Positions 24,482 through 32,229 of a stretch of DNA of 64,000 nucleotides are shown here, piece after piece. Below the pieces are notes generated by a model. It searched no databases. It saw nothing but the letters and a program-made list of their open reading frames with translations, and had not been told where the DNA came from. The translations under genes were made by a program, and so were the position numbers. How positions within the stretch are numbered: position 1 is the stretch's first letter; the number at the start of each line of letters is the position of its first letter. Where the stretch lies: the NCBI GenBank assembly GCA_937907455.1, contig CALESQ010000076.1, positions 75,363-139,362 of the forward strand, in the 5' to 3' direction. This stretch comes from an uncultured Caldilineales bacterium. GTDB lineage: Bacteria > Chloroflexota > Anaerolineae > JAAEKA01.

Positions 24482-24634
24482 TATTGATAGGGGCTAACTC
24501 TTGCTGGATTTGGTGCAATTTTAGGCTGAGGGGGAACTAAAAGAAGTGGCTTTGATCAATGGTCTGGTTAAAGCAACTGCATCGCAACCACAGAGCCATC
24601 CTTATCACCGAGGCCAGCACAAGCTGGCCTTTTG
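24482..24634 (+). ncRNA. Candidate small transcript of about 150 nt
   Basis: The stretch runs from just after TATAAT (24471-24476) to a terminator-like hairpin, AGGCCAG (24611-24617) with CTGGCCT (24624-24630), followed by TTTT. No protein family is seen; a GTG frame from 24546 reads through the hairpin into antisense of aroD and is not convincing. No known RNA class is recognised. It could be a small RNA or a short coding transcript. Confidence 0.3.
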
Positions 24635-24687
24635 GTTTGCGGGGATCGAGTTTTTCTACGTACTTCAAATGGGCTTATCCATTTTGC

Positions 24688-25521
24688 CTAAGGCCAAATT
24701 TCTACCCCAGCCGCAGCAAACAGCGGCTGGGCAGCGGCCTGATCCTGCGCGGGGCTGGCAGGCAACGGAACCAGCACGGCATCGTGCCCCGCGGCACTCA
24801 GCCGTTGATTGGCCGCTGCGCAGGCTGCGGCGTCCCAGCCCAGCCTGCCAATTAGCCGTGTTTGCGCAGTAACGCGGCGCACGTTGAAATCTTCCAGCAG
24901 GGCACGCAGGCTAAACTGGCCCGGTGCTGTGCCGGCTCCTTCATCCGGTGCGGCAAAACTTAACAAGGCGTTGGGTTGAGCAAAGGCTAAAATGCGGCTT
25001 GCTGCACCCGGCGCACCCATCGCCAGGGCAATGGTTGGGCGCCGCGCTGCGGCCAGCACCTGCACCGCACGCGCGCAGTCGGTGAGTGAGTGCGCCATAC
25101 CCACCACCTTCACCACATCGGCTCCGGCGGCCCATAGTGCAGCAGCCTGCGCAGCCAGATCGTTCGGCATGGCGGCGAAGTTGTGTTGTGACAAAATTAT
25201 GCGGGTGCGGCTGCGGTCAAACTGCGGCAGCACGGCAGCGGCATCCCCTTCCAGGTCTACATAATCTGCACCAAGCTGCGCAGCCTGACGCAACAGCTTG
25301 AGTCTGGCGGCTTCACTGCCGGGCCATCGGCCTCCTTCGCGCGGGGGACGGCAGGTGATAATCACCGGTAGGGGGCGGTCGGCCAGCAGTGCAGGCAGAT
25401 CAAATTCCTGCATTAAATCCAGGCGCAGTTCTGCCAGATCGGCGCGACCAACGGCTTGCTGCATGGCCCGACGGGCCGCTGTGGTGGTGGGTTCAGCCAA
25501 AGCCAAAGCAATTAGAGTCAT
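24688..25521 (-). CDS. aroD: Type I 3-dehydroquinate dehydratase with an AroE-like C-terminal remnant
   Basis: Third step of the shikimate pathway, by a Schiff-base mechanism. Residues 1-212 are a full type I enzyme: ELRLDLM, ITCRPPREGGRW, YVDLE, catalytic His113 (LSQHNF), Schiff-base Lys138 (ADVVKVV) and Arg176 (GAASRI). The last 65 residues are not part of that domain. They read TRLIGRLGWDAAACAAANQRL...AVLVPLPASP, which follows the opening strand-helix-strand of shikimate dehydrogenase (yxLIGxPvxHSlSPxxhNaaf...avYvPlpV), though the SxS motif is missing. It may be a decayed AroDE fusion. ATG at 25521 is the homology start. Confidence 0.9.
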   Translation of the reverse strand: MTLIALALAEPTTTAARRAMQQAVGRADLAELRLDLMQEFDLPALLADRPLPVIITCRPPREGGRWPGSEAARLKLLRQAAQLGADYVDLEGDAAAVLPQFDRSRTRIILSQHNFAAMPNDLAAQAAALWAAGADVVKVVGMAHSLTDCARAVQVLAAARRPTIALAMGAPGAASRILAFAQPNALLSFAAPDEGAGTAPGQFSLRALLEDFNVRRVTAQTRLIGRLGWDAAACAAANQRLSAAGHDAVLVPLPASPAQDQAAAQPLFAAAGVEIWP

Positions 25522-25650
25522 GGGATGATTGTAGCTTGGGCTGCGACAACACGCAAGCGGATAGTTTAGCGATGGGTGCGCTGGTCTTGCGCACCTGGAC
25601 TTGACAACATGCCGCTTTCGCATTCATAATTTGAGTTGGCGCTCTATCCG

Positions 25651-26179
25651 GCTCTGGCCGGTCCCTGCGGGATGGTTCCCAATCTCCAGACCGTGCCAGT
25701 GTGCTTGCGGACTCGGTCTGGAGACCGGCCGCAGCATGGACGTGTGCTTGCGGACTCGGTCTGGAGACCGGCCGCAGCATAGGAAGCATCCCGCGGAGAC
25801 CGGCCGCAGCATAGGAATTACCCCGCGGAGACCGGCCGCAGCATGCAGGACTTATTCGCTCTGGCCGGTCCCTGCGGGATGGTTCCCAATCTCCAGACCG
25901 TGCCAGTGTGCTTGCGGACTCGGTCTGGAGACCGGCCGCAGCATGGGAAGCATCCCGCGGAGACCGGCCGCAGCAAAGGAATTACCCCGCGGAGACCGGC
26001 CGCAGCATGGACGTGTGCTTGCGGACTCGGTCTGGAGACCGGCCGCAGCATAGGAATTACTCCGCGGAGACCGGCCGCAGCATAGGAATTACTCCGCGGA
26101 GACCGGCCGCAGCATAGGAATTACTCCGCGGAGACCGGCCGCAGCATAGGAATCATCCCGCGGAGACCGGCCGCAGCAT
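25651..26179. repeat. Composite tandem-repeat array with twelve GGAGACCGGCCGCAGCA cores
   Basis: The 17-nt core GGAGACCGGCCGCAGCA occurs at 25720, 25763, 25795, 25827, 25927, 25959, 25991, 26034, 26066, 26098, 26130 and 26162. Distances are 32 bp (eight times), 43 bp (twice) and 100 bp (once). The 32-bp unit adds TAGGAATTACTCCGC or a variant. The 43-bp unit adds ACGTGTGCTTGCGGACTCGGTCT. Two long units (from 25651 and 25857) also carry an inverted copy of the dispersed element, GGCCGGTCCCTGCGGGATGG then TTCCCAATCTCCAGACCG. Both strands stay open in several frames, but codon content is that of the repeat only. It fills the divergent gap between aroD and the DtxR-like gene, so it may sit over both promoters. 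Confidence 0.95.
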
Positions 26180-26200
26180 ACATTTGATACTTTTTTTGAT

Positions 26201-26887
26201 ATGGATACTCAGCAATTACCCGAAGCGATGAGCGAAAGCGTTGAAATGTACCTGCTGCGCGTTGCCCTCCTGCAAGAGGATGACCGCCCGGTGCCTATCT
26301 CCGCGCTGGCCGAGGAAATGACGGTATCGCCAGTGTCGGCTAACCAGATGTGTCGCAAGCTGGAAGAACGTGGGCTGGTACATTACGAGCCTTACAAAGG
26401 GGTGACGCTTACCCTGAACGGCGAGGCGCTGGCTATGCGTGTGCTGCGCAAGCGCCGTTTGTGGGAGGTGCTGCTGGCCGATAAACTAGGCTTAGGCCCC
26501 GCTCAGGCCGAGGATATTGCTTGCCGCTTCGAGCATGTCACCCCAGACTGGCTGGGCGAACGTCTGGCCGATTTTCTTGGCAATCCGACCTATAGCCCGC
26601 AGCAAGAGCCGATCCCCCCGAGTATTGGGGTAGCCGTGCGCCGGCCGCGTTTGATGCTGGCCGCGTTGGGGCTTAATCAGCCGGCGCAGGTGGGGCGGGT
26701 GCTGGCCGAGGATGCTACGCGCGAGTTTCTACGCAGTCATGGCTTGCAGCCCGGTGCGTCTGTGCGTGTGTTGGCATTGGCTGATGCCGGTGCTTTGCTG
26801 GTGGAAAGCAACGGGGATCGGCTGATGATTGGCGCCGAGCTGGCGCAGCAGATTGAGGTGATCACGGCGCGGGCGGTGAAGCCCTGA
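26201..26887 (+). CDS. DtxR/MntR-family metal-dependent transcriptional repressor
   Basis: A 228-residue protein with the family's order: N-terminal winged helix (about 12-70; ISALAEEMTVSPVSANQMCRKLEERGLVHYEPYKGVTLT), dimerisation and metal-binding helices (about 71-140; RKRRLWEVLL, ACRFEHVTPDWLGERLADFL) and a C-terminal SH3/FeoA-like domain (about 150-225). Usual ligands in this family read HxxE; here CRFEHV keeps Cys, Glu and His in the expected helix. It probably controls iron or manganese uptake genes, none of which are in the window. ATG at 26201 follows a T-rich stretch with no ribosome site; ATG at 26228 is an alternative. The tandem array lies directly upstream. Confidence 0.88.
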   Translation: MDTQQLPEAMSESVEMYLLRVALLQEDDRPVPISALAEEMTVSPVSANQMCRKLEERGLVHYEPYKGVTLTLNGEALAMRVLRKRRLWEVLLADKLGLGPAQAEDIACRFEHVTPDWLGERLADFLGNPTYSPQQEPIPPSIGVAVRRPRLMLAALGLNQPAQVGRVLAEDATREFLRSHGLQPGASVRVLALADAGALLVESNGDRLMIGAELAQQIEVITARAVKP

Positions 26888-26900
26888 ACCGCTGGAAGCA

Positions 26901-26953
26901 AACCATAAAAAAGCGTGGCCGGTGTATCTACCGCGCCACGCTTTTTTTATGGT
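26901..26953. terminator. Bidirectional intrinsic terminator
   Basis: AACCATAAAAAAGCGTGGC (26901-26919) pairs with GCCACGC and a T7ATGGTT stretch (26934-26953). Both strands show a GC stem followed by a T-run, so it ends both the DtxR-like transcript and dnaK. Confidence 0.93.
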
Positions 26954-26969
26954 TGATTGCCGCTATGGC

Positions 26970-28853
26970 CTAAACCGTGCGGAACTCGCCCTCAACCACA
27001 TCATCTTCTGGGGTGGCAGAGGTGGGGCCATGTTGGCCGTTGCCGTTGGGCTGGTTGTAAGCCTGCTCGCTCAGACGATAGCTGGCCTGTTGCACGCGTT
27101 GCATAGCCTCACGAATGGCGTTGGCATCCTCACCGCGTAGCGCAGTGCGCAGATCGCTCACCAGGGTTTCGATGCCCTGGCGGTCACTTTCACTGATTTT
27201 GCCGCCCTCGGCAAGGTCATGCAAACTGTTGTCCACGCTGTAGGCCAGGGCGTCGCCTTCATTGCGCGCTTCAATCAGCTTGCGGCGACGCTCGTCGCTG
27301 CTTTTGTTGATCTCAGCTTCGCGCACCATACGCTCTACTTCAGCCTTTTGCAGGTTAGTGGAGGCGGTGATGGTGACGCTTTGCTGCTTGCCGGTGGCCT
27401 TGTCCTGCGCGCTGACGTGCAGAATGCCGTTGGCGTCAATATCGAACACAACTTCGATTTGTGGCAGGCCGCGCGGAGCCGCGGGAATGCCTTCCAGGTT
27501 GAACTGCCCCAGGCTGACATTGTCGGCAGCCAGCGGACGCTCTCCTTGCAGCACGTGTACCGTTACCGCGGTCTGGTTGTCATCGGCGGTGCTGAACACC
27601 TGGCTGCGTCGGGCGGGAATGGTGGTGTTGCGCTCGATGATCGGCGTCAGCACGCCACCCAGTGTTTCCAGGCCCAAAGTCAGCGGGGTTACATCCAGCA
27701 GCAGTACGTCCTTGACATCGCCTGTCAGCACGCCACCCTGCAAGGCCGCACCAATGGCTACCACTTCATCAGGGTTGACGCCTTTGTGTGGCTCTTTGCC
27801 ACCGGTCAGTGAGCGTACCAGTTCCTGCACCATCGGCATACGTGTAGCGCCGCCCACCAGCACCACCTCATCAATCTGCTGCGCCGAGAGTTTGGCATCA
27901 CGCAGTGCTGCCTCGAAAGGCGCTTTCAGCCGTGCCGTAAGCTGCCCGCTGAGCTGCTCAAACTTGCTGCGGCTGATGGAAAGCTGCAAGTGCTTCGGCC
28001 CGTTGGCATCGGCGGTGATGAAGGGCAGGTTCACCTCGGTCTCCAGCACGCTTGATAGCTCGATCTTGGCCTTTTCTGCAGCCTCCTTCAGGCGCTGCAA
28101 GGCCTGGCGGTCGCTGCGCAGGTCAATTCCTTCCTGCTGTCGGAACTGCTCGGCAATGTAGTCTACCAACACCTGATCGTAGTCATCGCCGCCGAGATGA
28201 GTATCACCCGCGGTGGCTTTCACTTCCACCACACCATCACCTACTTCCAGCACCGAGACATCGAAGGTGCCGCCACCCAGGTCAAACACCAGGATAGTTT
28301 CGTTAGCCTTTTTGTCTAGGCCATAGGCCAGCGCGGCTGCGGTCGGCTCGTTGATAATGCGCAGCACCTCAAGACCGGCGATTTTGCCCGCGTCTTTAGT
28401 GGCCTGTCGTTGACTATCGTTGAAATAGGCCGGTACAGTGATAACCGCTTGCGTCACCGGTTCGCCCAGGTAAGCTTCGGCATCCGCCTTCAGCTTGCCC
28501 AGGATCATGGCGCTAAGCTCCTGCGGTGAAAAGGTTTTGTTCTTCAGCGGAATGCGCACGCGCACATCGTCGGCAGGCCCTTCCACCAGTTCATAAGATA
28601 CATGTTCGCCGCGGGCTTCATCATAGCGGCGGCCCATAAAGCGTTTGATGCTGGCTACGGTGTTTTCCGGGTTAATCACAGCCTGGCGGCGGGCGGTTTG
28701 GCCCACCAGACGCTCGCCGCTTTTCACAAATGCAGCTACCGACGGTGTGGTGCGGCTGCCTTCAGCGTTGGGGATCACTACCGCATCGCCGTTTTCTACA
28801 ACTGCTACCACTGAATTCGTAGTTCCGAGGTCAATTCCTACAATCTTGTTCAT
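26970..28853 (-). CDS. dnaK: Hsp70 chaperone DnaK
   Basis: ATP-driven folding chaperone of 627 residues. Signatures: IGIDLGTTNS-type start (VGIDLGTTNSVVAV), VFDLGGGTFDVSVL, VLVGGATRMPMVQELV, then a substrate-binding domain (about 390-500; LLLDVTPLTLGLETLGG) and a helical lid. The tail ends DVVEGEFRTV, similar to the common EEV-type end. ATG at 28853 has GGAG upstream. No grpE, dnaJ or hrcA is adjacent, and no CIRCE element (TTAGCACTC inverted repeat) is seen upstream, so control is probably not by HrcA. Confidence 0.97.
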   Translation of the reverse strand: MNKIVGIDLGTTNSVVAVVENGDAVVIPNAEGSRTTPSVAAFVKSGERLVGQTARRQAVINPENTVASIKRFMGRRYDEARGEHVSYELVEGPADDVRVRIPLKNKTFSPQELSAMILGKLKADAEAYLGEPVTQAVITVPAYFNDSQRQATKDAGKIAGLEVLRIINEPTAAALAYGLDKKANETILVFDLGGGTFDVSVLEVGDGVVEVKATAGDTHLGGDDYDQVLVDYIAEQFRQQEGIDLRSDRQALQRLKEAAEKAKIELSSVLETEVNLPFITADANGPKHLQLSISRSKFEQLSGQLTARLKAPFEAALRDAKLSAQQIDEVVLVGGATRMPMVQELVRSLTGGKEPHKGVNPDEVVAIGAALQGGVLTGDVKDVLLLDVTPLTLGLETLGGVLTPIIERNTTIPARRSQVFSTADDNQTAVTVHVLQGERPLAADNVSLGQFNLEGIPAAPRGLPQIEVVFDIDANGILHVSAQDKATGKQQSVTITASTNLQKAEVERMVREAEINKSSDERRRKLIEARNEGDALAYSVDNSLHDLAEGGKISESDRQGIETLVSDLRTALRGEDANAIREAMQRVQQASYRLSEQAYNQPNGNGQHGPTSATPEDDVVEGEFRTV

Positions 28854-28973
28854 GAGAATTTCTCCGTTTGTTAGGTTGGCAGGGTGAAGAGTTAAGAGTT
28901 GAGAATTGATAAACAACTGGTAAATGATTAACGACCGAAGACCGGATGACAAAGTACACATATTTACTTTTTC

Positions 28974-29045
28974 TTTGTCTACTTGTCTACTTCTTCCTTG
29001 TCTACTTTTCCCTTGTCTACCTGTCTACTTCTTCCTTACCTGTTT
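28974..29045. repeat. TGTCTACTTCTTCCT short-word repeats (minus orientation)
   Basis: The word TGTCTAC occurs five times with spacers such as TTCTTCCT and TTTTCCCT, ending CTTCCTTACCTG. Its reverse complement matches CAGGTAAGGAAGTAGACA at 18061. It lies in the divergent gap between dnaK and lexA, 120 bp upstream of the dnaK start. Confidence 0.7.
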
Positions 29046-29154
29046 CTTTCTTTTCTCTTACTATAACACTGCTGTATTAGAGCAGTATCGGCGAAGTGTT
29101 GGAAATGTATTAGCGTCATGGGTTGGGATATGGGCTTGCGATACATTTGGGAAT

Positions 29155-29199
29155 TTGACTAGAACAATAGTTCGTGGTATCATTGCGAACAGATATTCT
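29155..29199 (+). promoter_or_regulatory. lexA promoter with two LexA (SOS) boxes
   Basis: TTGACT (29155-29160) and TATCAT (29178-29183) are 17 nt apart. The spacer holds the palindrome GAACAATAGTTC (29162-29173), and CGAACAGATATTCT (29186-29199) follows as a weaker second box. This matches the Gram-positive-type SOS consensus CGAAC-N4-GTTCG. It predicts autorepression of lexA and release after DNA damage. Confidence 0.85.
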
Positions 29200-29255
29200 A
29201 AACCGTCTTCGCCGCCTACTATAGGCCGCCCACTTCCAGATTGTCGAGGTGTCCG

Positions 29256-29861
29256 ATGAATCTCTCAGAGCGCCAGCAGCGCATGTATGATTTTATCCGT
29301 ACATTTACCGAGGAAAACCAGTATCCGCCCACCATTCGCGAGATCGGCGAGGCGGTAAAAATCAGCTCTACCTCTGTGGTGAACTACAACCTTAACAAGC
29401 TGGTAGCTGCCAAGCTGATCGAGCGTAACAAGGAAGTCTCGCGCGGCATTCGCGTGCAGGATGGCCGCGGTATTCCGTTGCTGGGTCACATTGCCGCCGG
29501 TCGTCCCATTACCGTCTTTCCGGAAAGTCGCGACAGTGCTGACACGCTGGACCTGGCTGTGGATATTGTAGGCCGCCGCGAAGATGTCTATGCGCTGCGT
29601 GTGCAGGGCGATTCGATGATTGATGCCCTGGTAGACAGCGGCGATCTGGTGATTTTGAAAGCGCAGAACGTCGCCAACAATGGTGACATGGTGGCGGCTT
29701 GGTTGCCGGAACGTGAGGAAACCACCCTGAAGTATTTCTTCCACGAAGGTGGAAAAGTTCGGCTTCAGCCGGCCAACCCCAACTATGAGCCGCTGATCCT
29801 GCCCGCTGATCAGGTGGAAATTCACGGCAAGGTTATCGCCATTGTGCGGCGCGTGGAATAG
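29256..29861 (+). CDS. lexA: SOS-response repressor LexA
   Basis: A 201-residue repressor. The N-terminal winged helix (1-68; YPPTIREIGEAVKISSTSVVNYNLNKL) binds the SOS box. The C-terminal S24 domain holds the self-cleavage bond Ala81-Gly82 (GHIAAGRP), nucleophile Ser120 (GDSMID) and Lys159 (TTLKYFF). RecA on single-stranded DNA triggers cleavage. ATG at 29256 has GAGGTG upstream. It stands alone, with two SOS boxes on its own promoter. Confidence 0.97.
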   Translation: MNLSERQQRMYDFIRTFTEENQYPPTIREIGEAVKISSTSVVNYNLNKLVAAKLIERNKEVSRGIRVQDGRGIPLLGHIAAGRPITVFPESRDSADTLDLAVDIVGRREDVYALRVQGDSMIDALVDSGDLVILKAQNVANNGDMVAAWLPEREETTLKYFFHEGGKVRLQPANPNYEPLILPADQVEIHGKVIAIVRRVE

Positions 29862-29978
29862 CCCGGCAGGTTGCTGCCCCATCCCACACTGCACCGGCCC
29901 TAACTTCCGCAGTCGTTGGGTCTGTGGTACACTGCCGCACACTGATTGCAAATTTTGTGCTGAAGGGATTGCCCGGCA

Positions 29979-30902
29979 GTGACTATTTCCCCTGGTTATG
30001 TTGTAGCAGGCCGCGCCCACTTGCTGGGGCGCAGCAAAGTGTTGTTCGATCTGCTGTTGCTGGCCGGTTTGGTGGCTACTGCGGCCCCGCGCCAGTTCTG
30101 GCCCATCCCCGTACTCGATCTGCTGCTGGTGCTGGTGTACCTGCGCTATGTTGGGCAAAAGCCCGCATTGCTCACCACATTGGCGCTGTTAAGCTGGGCA
30201 TTGCTGCTGGCCATGGCTCCTGTGGCCCTGCGTAGCTACGGCGTAGGCGTGTGGGCGCTCTTCCCTCTGATTCCTGCATGGGCGGCTTTTGTGCTGACGC
30301 GACGCCTGCTGCTGCGCCAGATCGCCCTGGCCACTGTGGTGGTGATGGCAATTGGCCTGACGTTTTGGGCACGTACTGCGTTGGTGATTTCCTTTACCCC
30401 GCTTTCTGTGCTGGTAGCAGGCCTGATCACCGCTGCCGGCATCGCCCTGCTCACCTGGCTGCTGCTACGCCTGCTGCGCTCCGATTCAGGCGCGCGTGAT
30501 CTGTTGGCGCCTCCTGTGGCTGTGGTACGCGGCATTCTCATCGCACCGTTGAACTGGGTGGTGGGCGGCGTGCAAGCCGATTCACTGCGCCGCGAGCTGC
30601 AAGAGCTTCAGCAGCAGCACAATGCTCGTTGGATCGTCCTCGACCTTGCCCCCGGCGGCAGCATGAGCCGACACGATCTGCTGGCTATTGAGCAGGCCGC
30701 TGGTGAATTCAGCAACGGCCAATGCACTGTGGTTATCGCCCGCCCACCGGTGGATGCGATTGGTCACCTCGACGTGGCACAGCCTGTCGTGGGGCGCACC
30801 GAGCGCTTTGCCACCGTGGCTCAGGCCAGCGAGGCCGGGTTGCGTCGTTTAGGCTGGACTCAGGGAGGCGATCAGGCCCGCCGTCTGGTCACAACCTATT
30901 AG
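29979..30902 (+). CDS. Membrane protein with C-terminal STAS-like domain, unknown function
   Basis: A 307-residue protein with a GTG start. Residues 15-170 hold about five to six transmembrane helices with little loop sequence. After about 180 comes a soluble domain with alternating strands and helices: ELQELQQQHNARWIVLDLAPGGSMSRHDLLAIEQAA, then CTVVIARPPVDAI. That pattern resembles STAS domains, in which a strand-turn-Ser-helix motif is a phospho-switch; here SMSRHD holds the position. The family is not recognised. Its end overlaps the convergent Lgt-like gene by 14 bp. Confidence 0.65.
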   Translation: MTISPGYVVAGRAHLLGRSKVLFDLLLLAGLVATAAPRQFWPIPVLDLLLVLVYLRYVGQKPALLTTLALLSWALLLAMAPVALRSYGVGVWALFPLIPAWAAFVLTRRLLLRQIALATVVVMAIGLTFWARTALVISFTPLSVLVAGLITAAGIALLTWLLLRLLRSDSGARDLLAPPVAVVRGILIAPLNWVVGGVQADSLRRELQELQQQHNARWIVLDLAPGGSMSRHDLLAIEQAAGEFSNGQCTVVIARPPVDAIGHLDVAQPVVGRTERFATVAQASEAGLRRLGWTQGGDQARRLVTTY

Positions 30903-31623
30903 CGCGGTCTGCGTGGCGACTAAGTACCATGCCGCAGGTCACCATCACTGCCCAGGCAACAAGCTGAGCCACGCGCCAGCCCTCTATCACCGGCCCGTTT
31001 TCTGCCCGCAATCCGGTCAAAAACACCTGCACTGCCGCATAACCAAAAAGCGTTACCCAGGCCAATTCGCCTGGGTATTTTTTTTGCCGTTCGTAGCGCA
31101 GCACCGTCGCTGCCAGCAGCAGCAGTAACGCCGCGTTCAGCAGCGCCACCGGGTGACGGCGCACACCGAACAGGCTCATTCCCCACGGCCAGGTGGTAGC
31201 CAACCCCAGATCGCGCCCGGCCAGCCACGCCGTCACGTTTACCACAGCCAACCCTATCAACATTGCTGGTGCTACAATATCCAGCAGCACGGGCAGACTC
31301 AAACGTTGTCGGCGCGTGTACCATGCTGCCACCACCAACGCAGCCACTACGCCACCTGCGGGCAACAGCGCGCCCGGACTGAGCGACAGCAGTTGCAGCG
31401 GATCGTGGCGATACACGCTGAAATAGGCTACACCATGCGCCAGACGTGCCCCAACCAGGCCTGCCAACAGTCCGTTGAAGCTCAAATTGTAAAGATGATC
31501 GGCTTGCACCCCGCGGCGCGGGGCGCGGCGCGCTGCCAGCCAGGTGGTGAAAAAAAAGGCCAGCAGCAGGCCAAGACCGTAGGTTTGCAGGCGCAAGGGG
31601 CCAACAGGAAGAGCTGGGTACAT
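30889..31623 (-). CDS. Divergent Lgt-like membrane protein
   Basis: A 244-residue protein with about seven transmembrane helices that follows the layout of prolipoprotein diacylglyceryl transferase: an LPVGPLRLQTYGLGLLLAF start, GLVGARLAHGV, PWGMSLFGVRRHPVALLNAAL and a last helix pair. In true Lgt the motif SFHGG carries an essential His; here the place reads ALLPAGG. The NGE segment before PWG is also absent (GRDLGLATTWPWG). It may have lost transferase activity or act on another substrate. It starts 7 bp after the stop of the TlpA-like gene on the same strand, so they form an operon. Confidence 0.65.
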   Translation of the reverse strand: MYPALPVGPLRLQTYGLGLLLAFFFTTWLAARRAPRRGVQADHLYNLSFNGLLAGLVGARLAHGVAYFSVYRHDPLQLLSLSPGALLPAGGVVAALVVAAWYTRRQRLSLPVLLDIVAPAMLIGLAVVNVTAWLAGRDLGLATTWPWGMSLFGVRRHPVALLNAALLLLLAATVLRYERQKKYPGELAWVTLFGYAAVQVFLTGLRAENGPVIEGWRVAQLVAWAVMVTCGMVLSRHADRANRL

Positions 31624-31630
31624 GGTCGGT

Positions 31631-32161
31631 TCAGGGATAGATGCTGCGCAGGGTTTGCGTCAGCACGGCATCGGTCATTGGGCCGATGAAAACGTTGCGC
31701 ACAATTCCGTCGCGGTCAATGAAAAAGGTGGTAGGTAGCGAGTTGACCAGATAAAGCTGGCTGACTCCGGTGCGCTCGTCCAGCGCCACGGGGAAATCAA
31801 GCCCCAAAGTCTGGAAGTAAGTTGCTGCGGTGCTGGCGCTTTCGCCCTGGTTTACCCCAACCACCGCCACCCCTGAGGCCGCCAGACGTTCGTGCAGGCG
31901 TTGCAGCTCCGGCATTTCGGCACGGCAAGGGCCGCACCAGCTCGCCCAGAAGTTCAGCACCACCGGTTGGCCGCGCAAATCGGCCAATGTCAGCGCGTCG
32001 CTTTGCAGCATGGGCAAGGTGAAGTCGGGCGCGGGATGACCAACCGCCGGAGCGGGCGGCAACGCCGAAGCAGGCGCATCTACGGGCACACGCCCCCATG
32101 ATAGCGCCAGCAAGCCTGATAAAGCCAGCAGCAGCGTCAGGGGTTTCCAGGGATTTTTCAT
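31631..32161 (-). CDS. TlpA/ResA-type membrane-anchored thioredoxin
   Basis: A 176-residue redox protein tethered by an uncleaved N-terminal helix (7-22), with the thioredoxin domain outside the membrane. The active site is WCGPC (Cys76, Cys79) in VVLNFWASWCGPCRAEMPEL, and the cis-Pro loop reads SLPTTFFIDRDG. The insert VNQGESASTAATYFQTLGLDFPV is typical of the TlpA/ResA group. It probably reduces disulfides in exported or cytochrome c proteins. An Lgt-like gene follows in the same transcript; a histidine-kinase-like gene is divergent, 68 bp away. Confidence 0.92.
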   Translation of the reverse strand: MKNPWKPLTLLLALSGLLALSWGRVPVDAPASALPPAPAVGHPAPDFTLPMLQSDALTLADLRGQPVVLNFWASWCGPCRAEMPELQRLHERLAASGVAVVGVNQGESASTAATYFQTLGLDFPVALDERTGVSQLYLVNSLPTTFFIDRDGIVRNVFIGPMTDAVLTQTLRSIYP

Positions 32162-32229
32162 GCACGTTTACCAATCAACTGGGAGAGCTTCTACAGACTT
32201 TTACTGAAAGCTGTGGCACTCTATACGCT

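Noticed and set aside
24546..24872. 108-residue plus-strand ORF
   Set aside because: It reads through a terminator-like hairpin and then antisense through aroD; composition in the second half is that of a shadow frame.
25601..26117. Proteins encoded by the repeat array (several open frames, PQHRNYPAETGRS-like)
   Set aside because: Multiple frames stay open because the repeat lacks stops; the peptides are only translations of the repeat and show no domain.
25651..26179. CRISPR array
   Set aside because: The spacing of 32 bp looks CRISPR-like, but the sequences between cores are the same few variants repeated, not unique spacers, and no cas gene is present.
28854..29155. CIRCE element controlling dnaK
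   Set aside because: No TTAGCACTC-N9-GAGTGCTAA or close variant is present upstream of dnaK.
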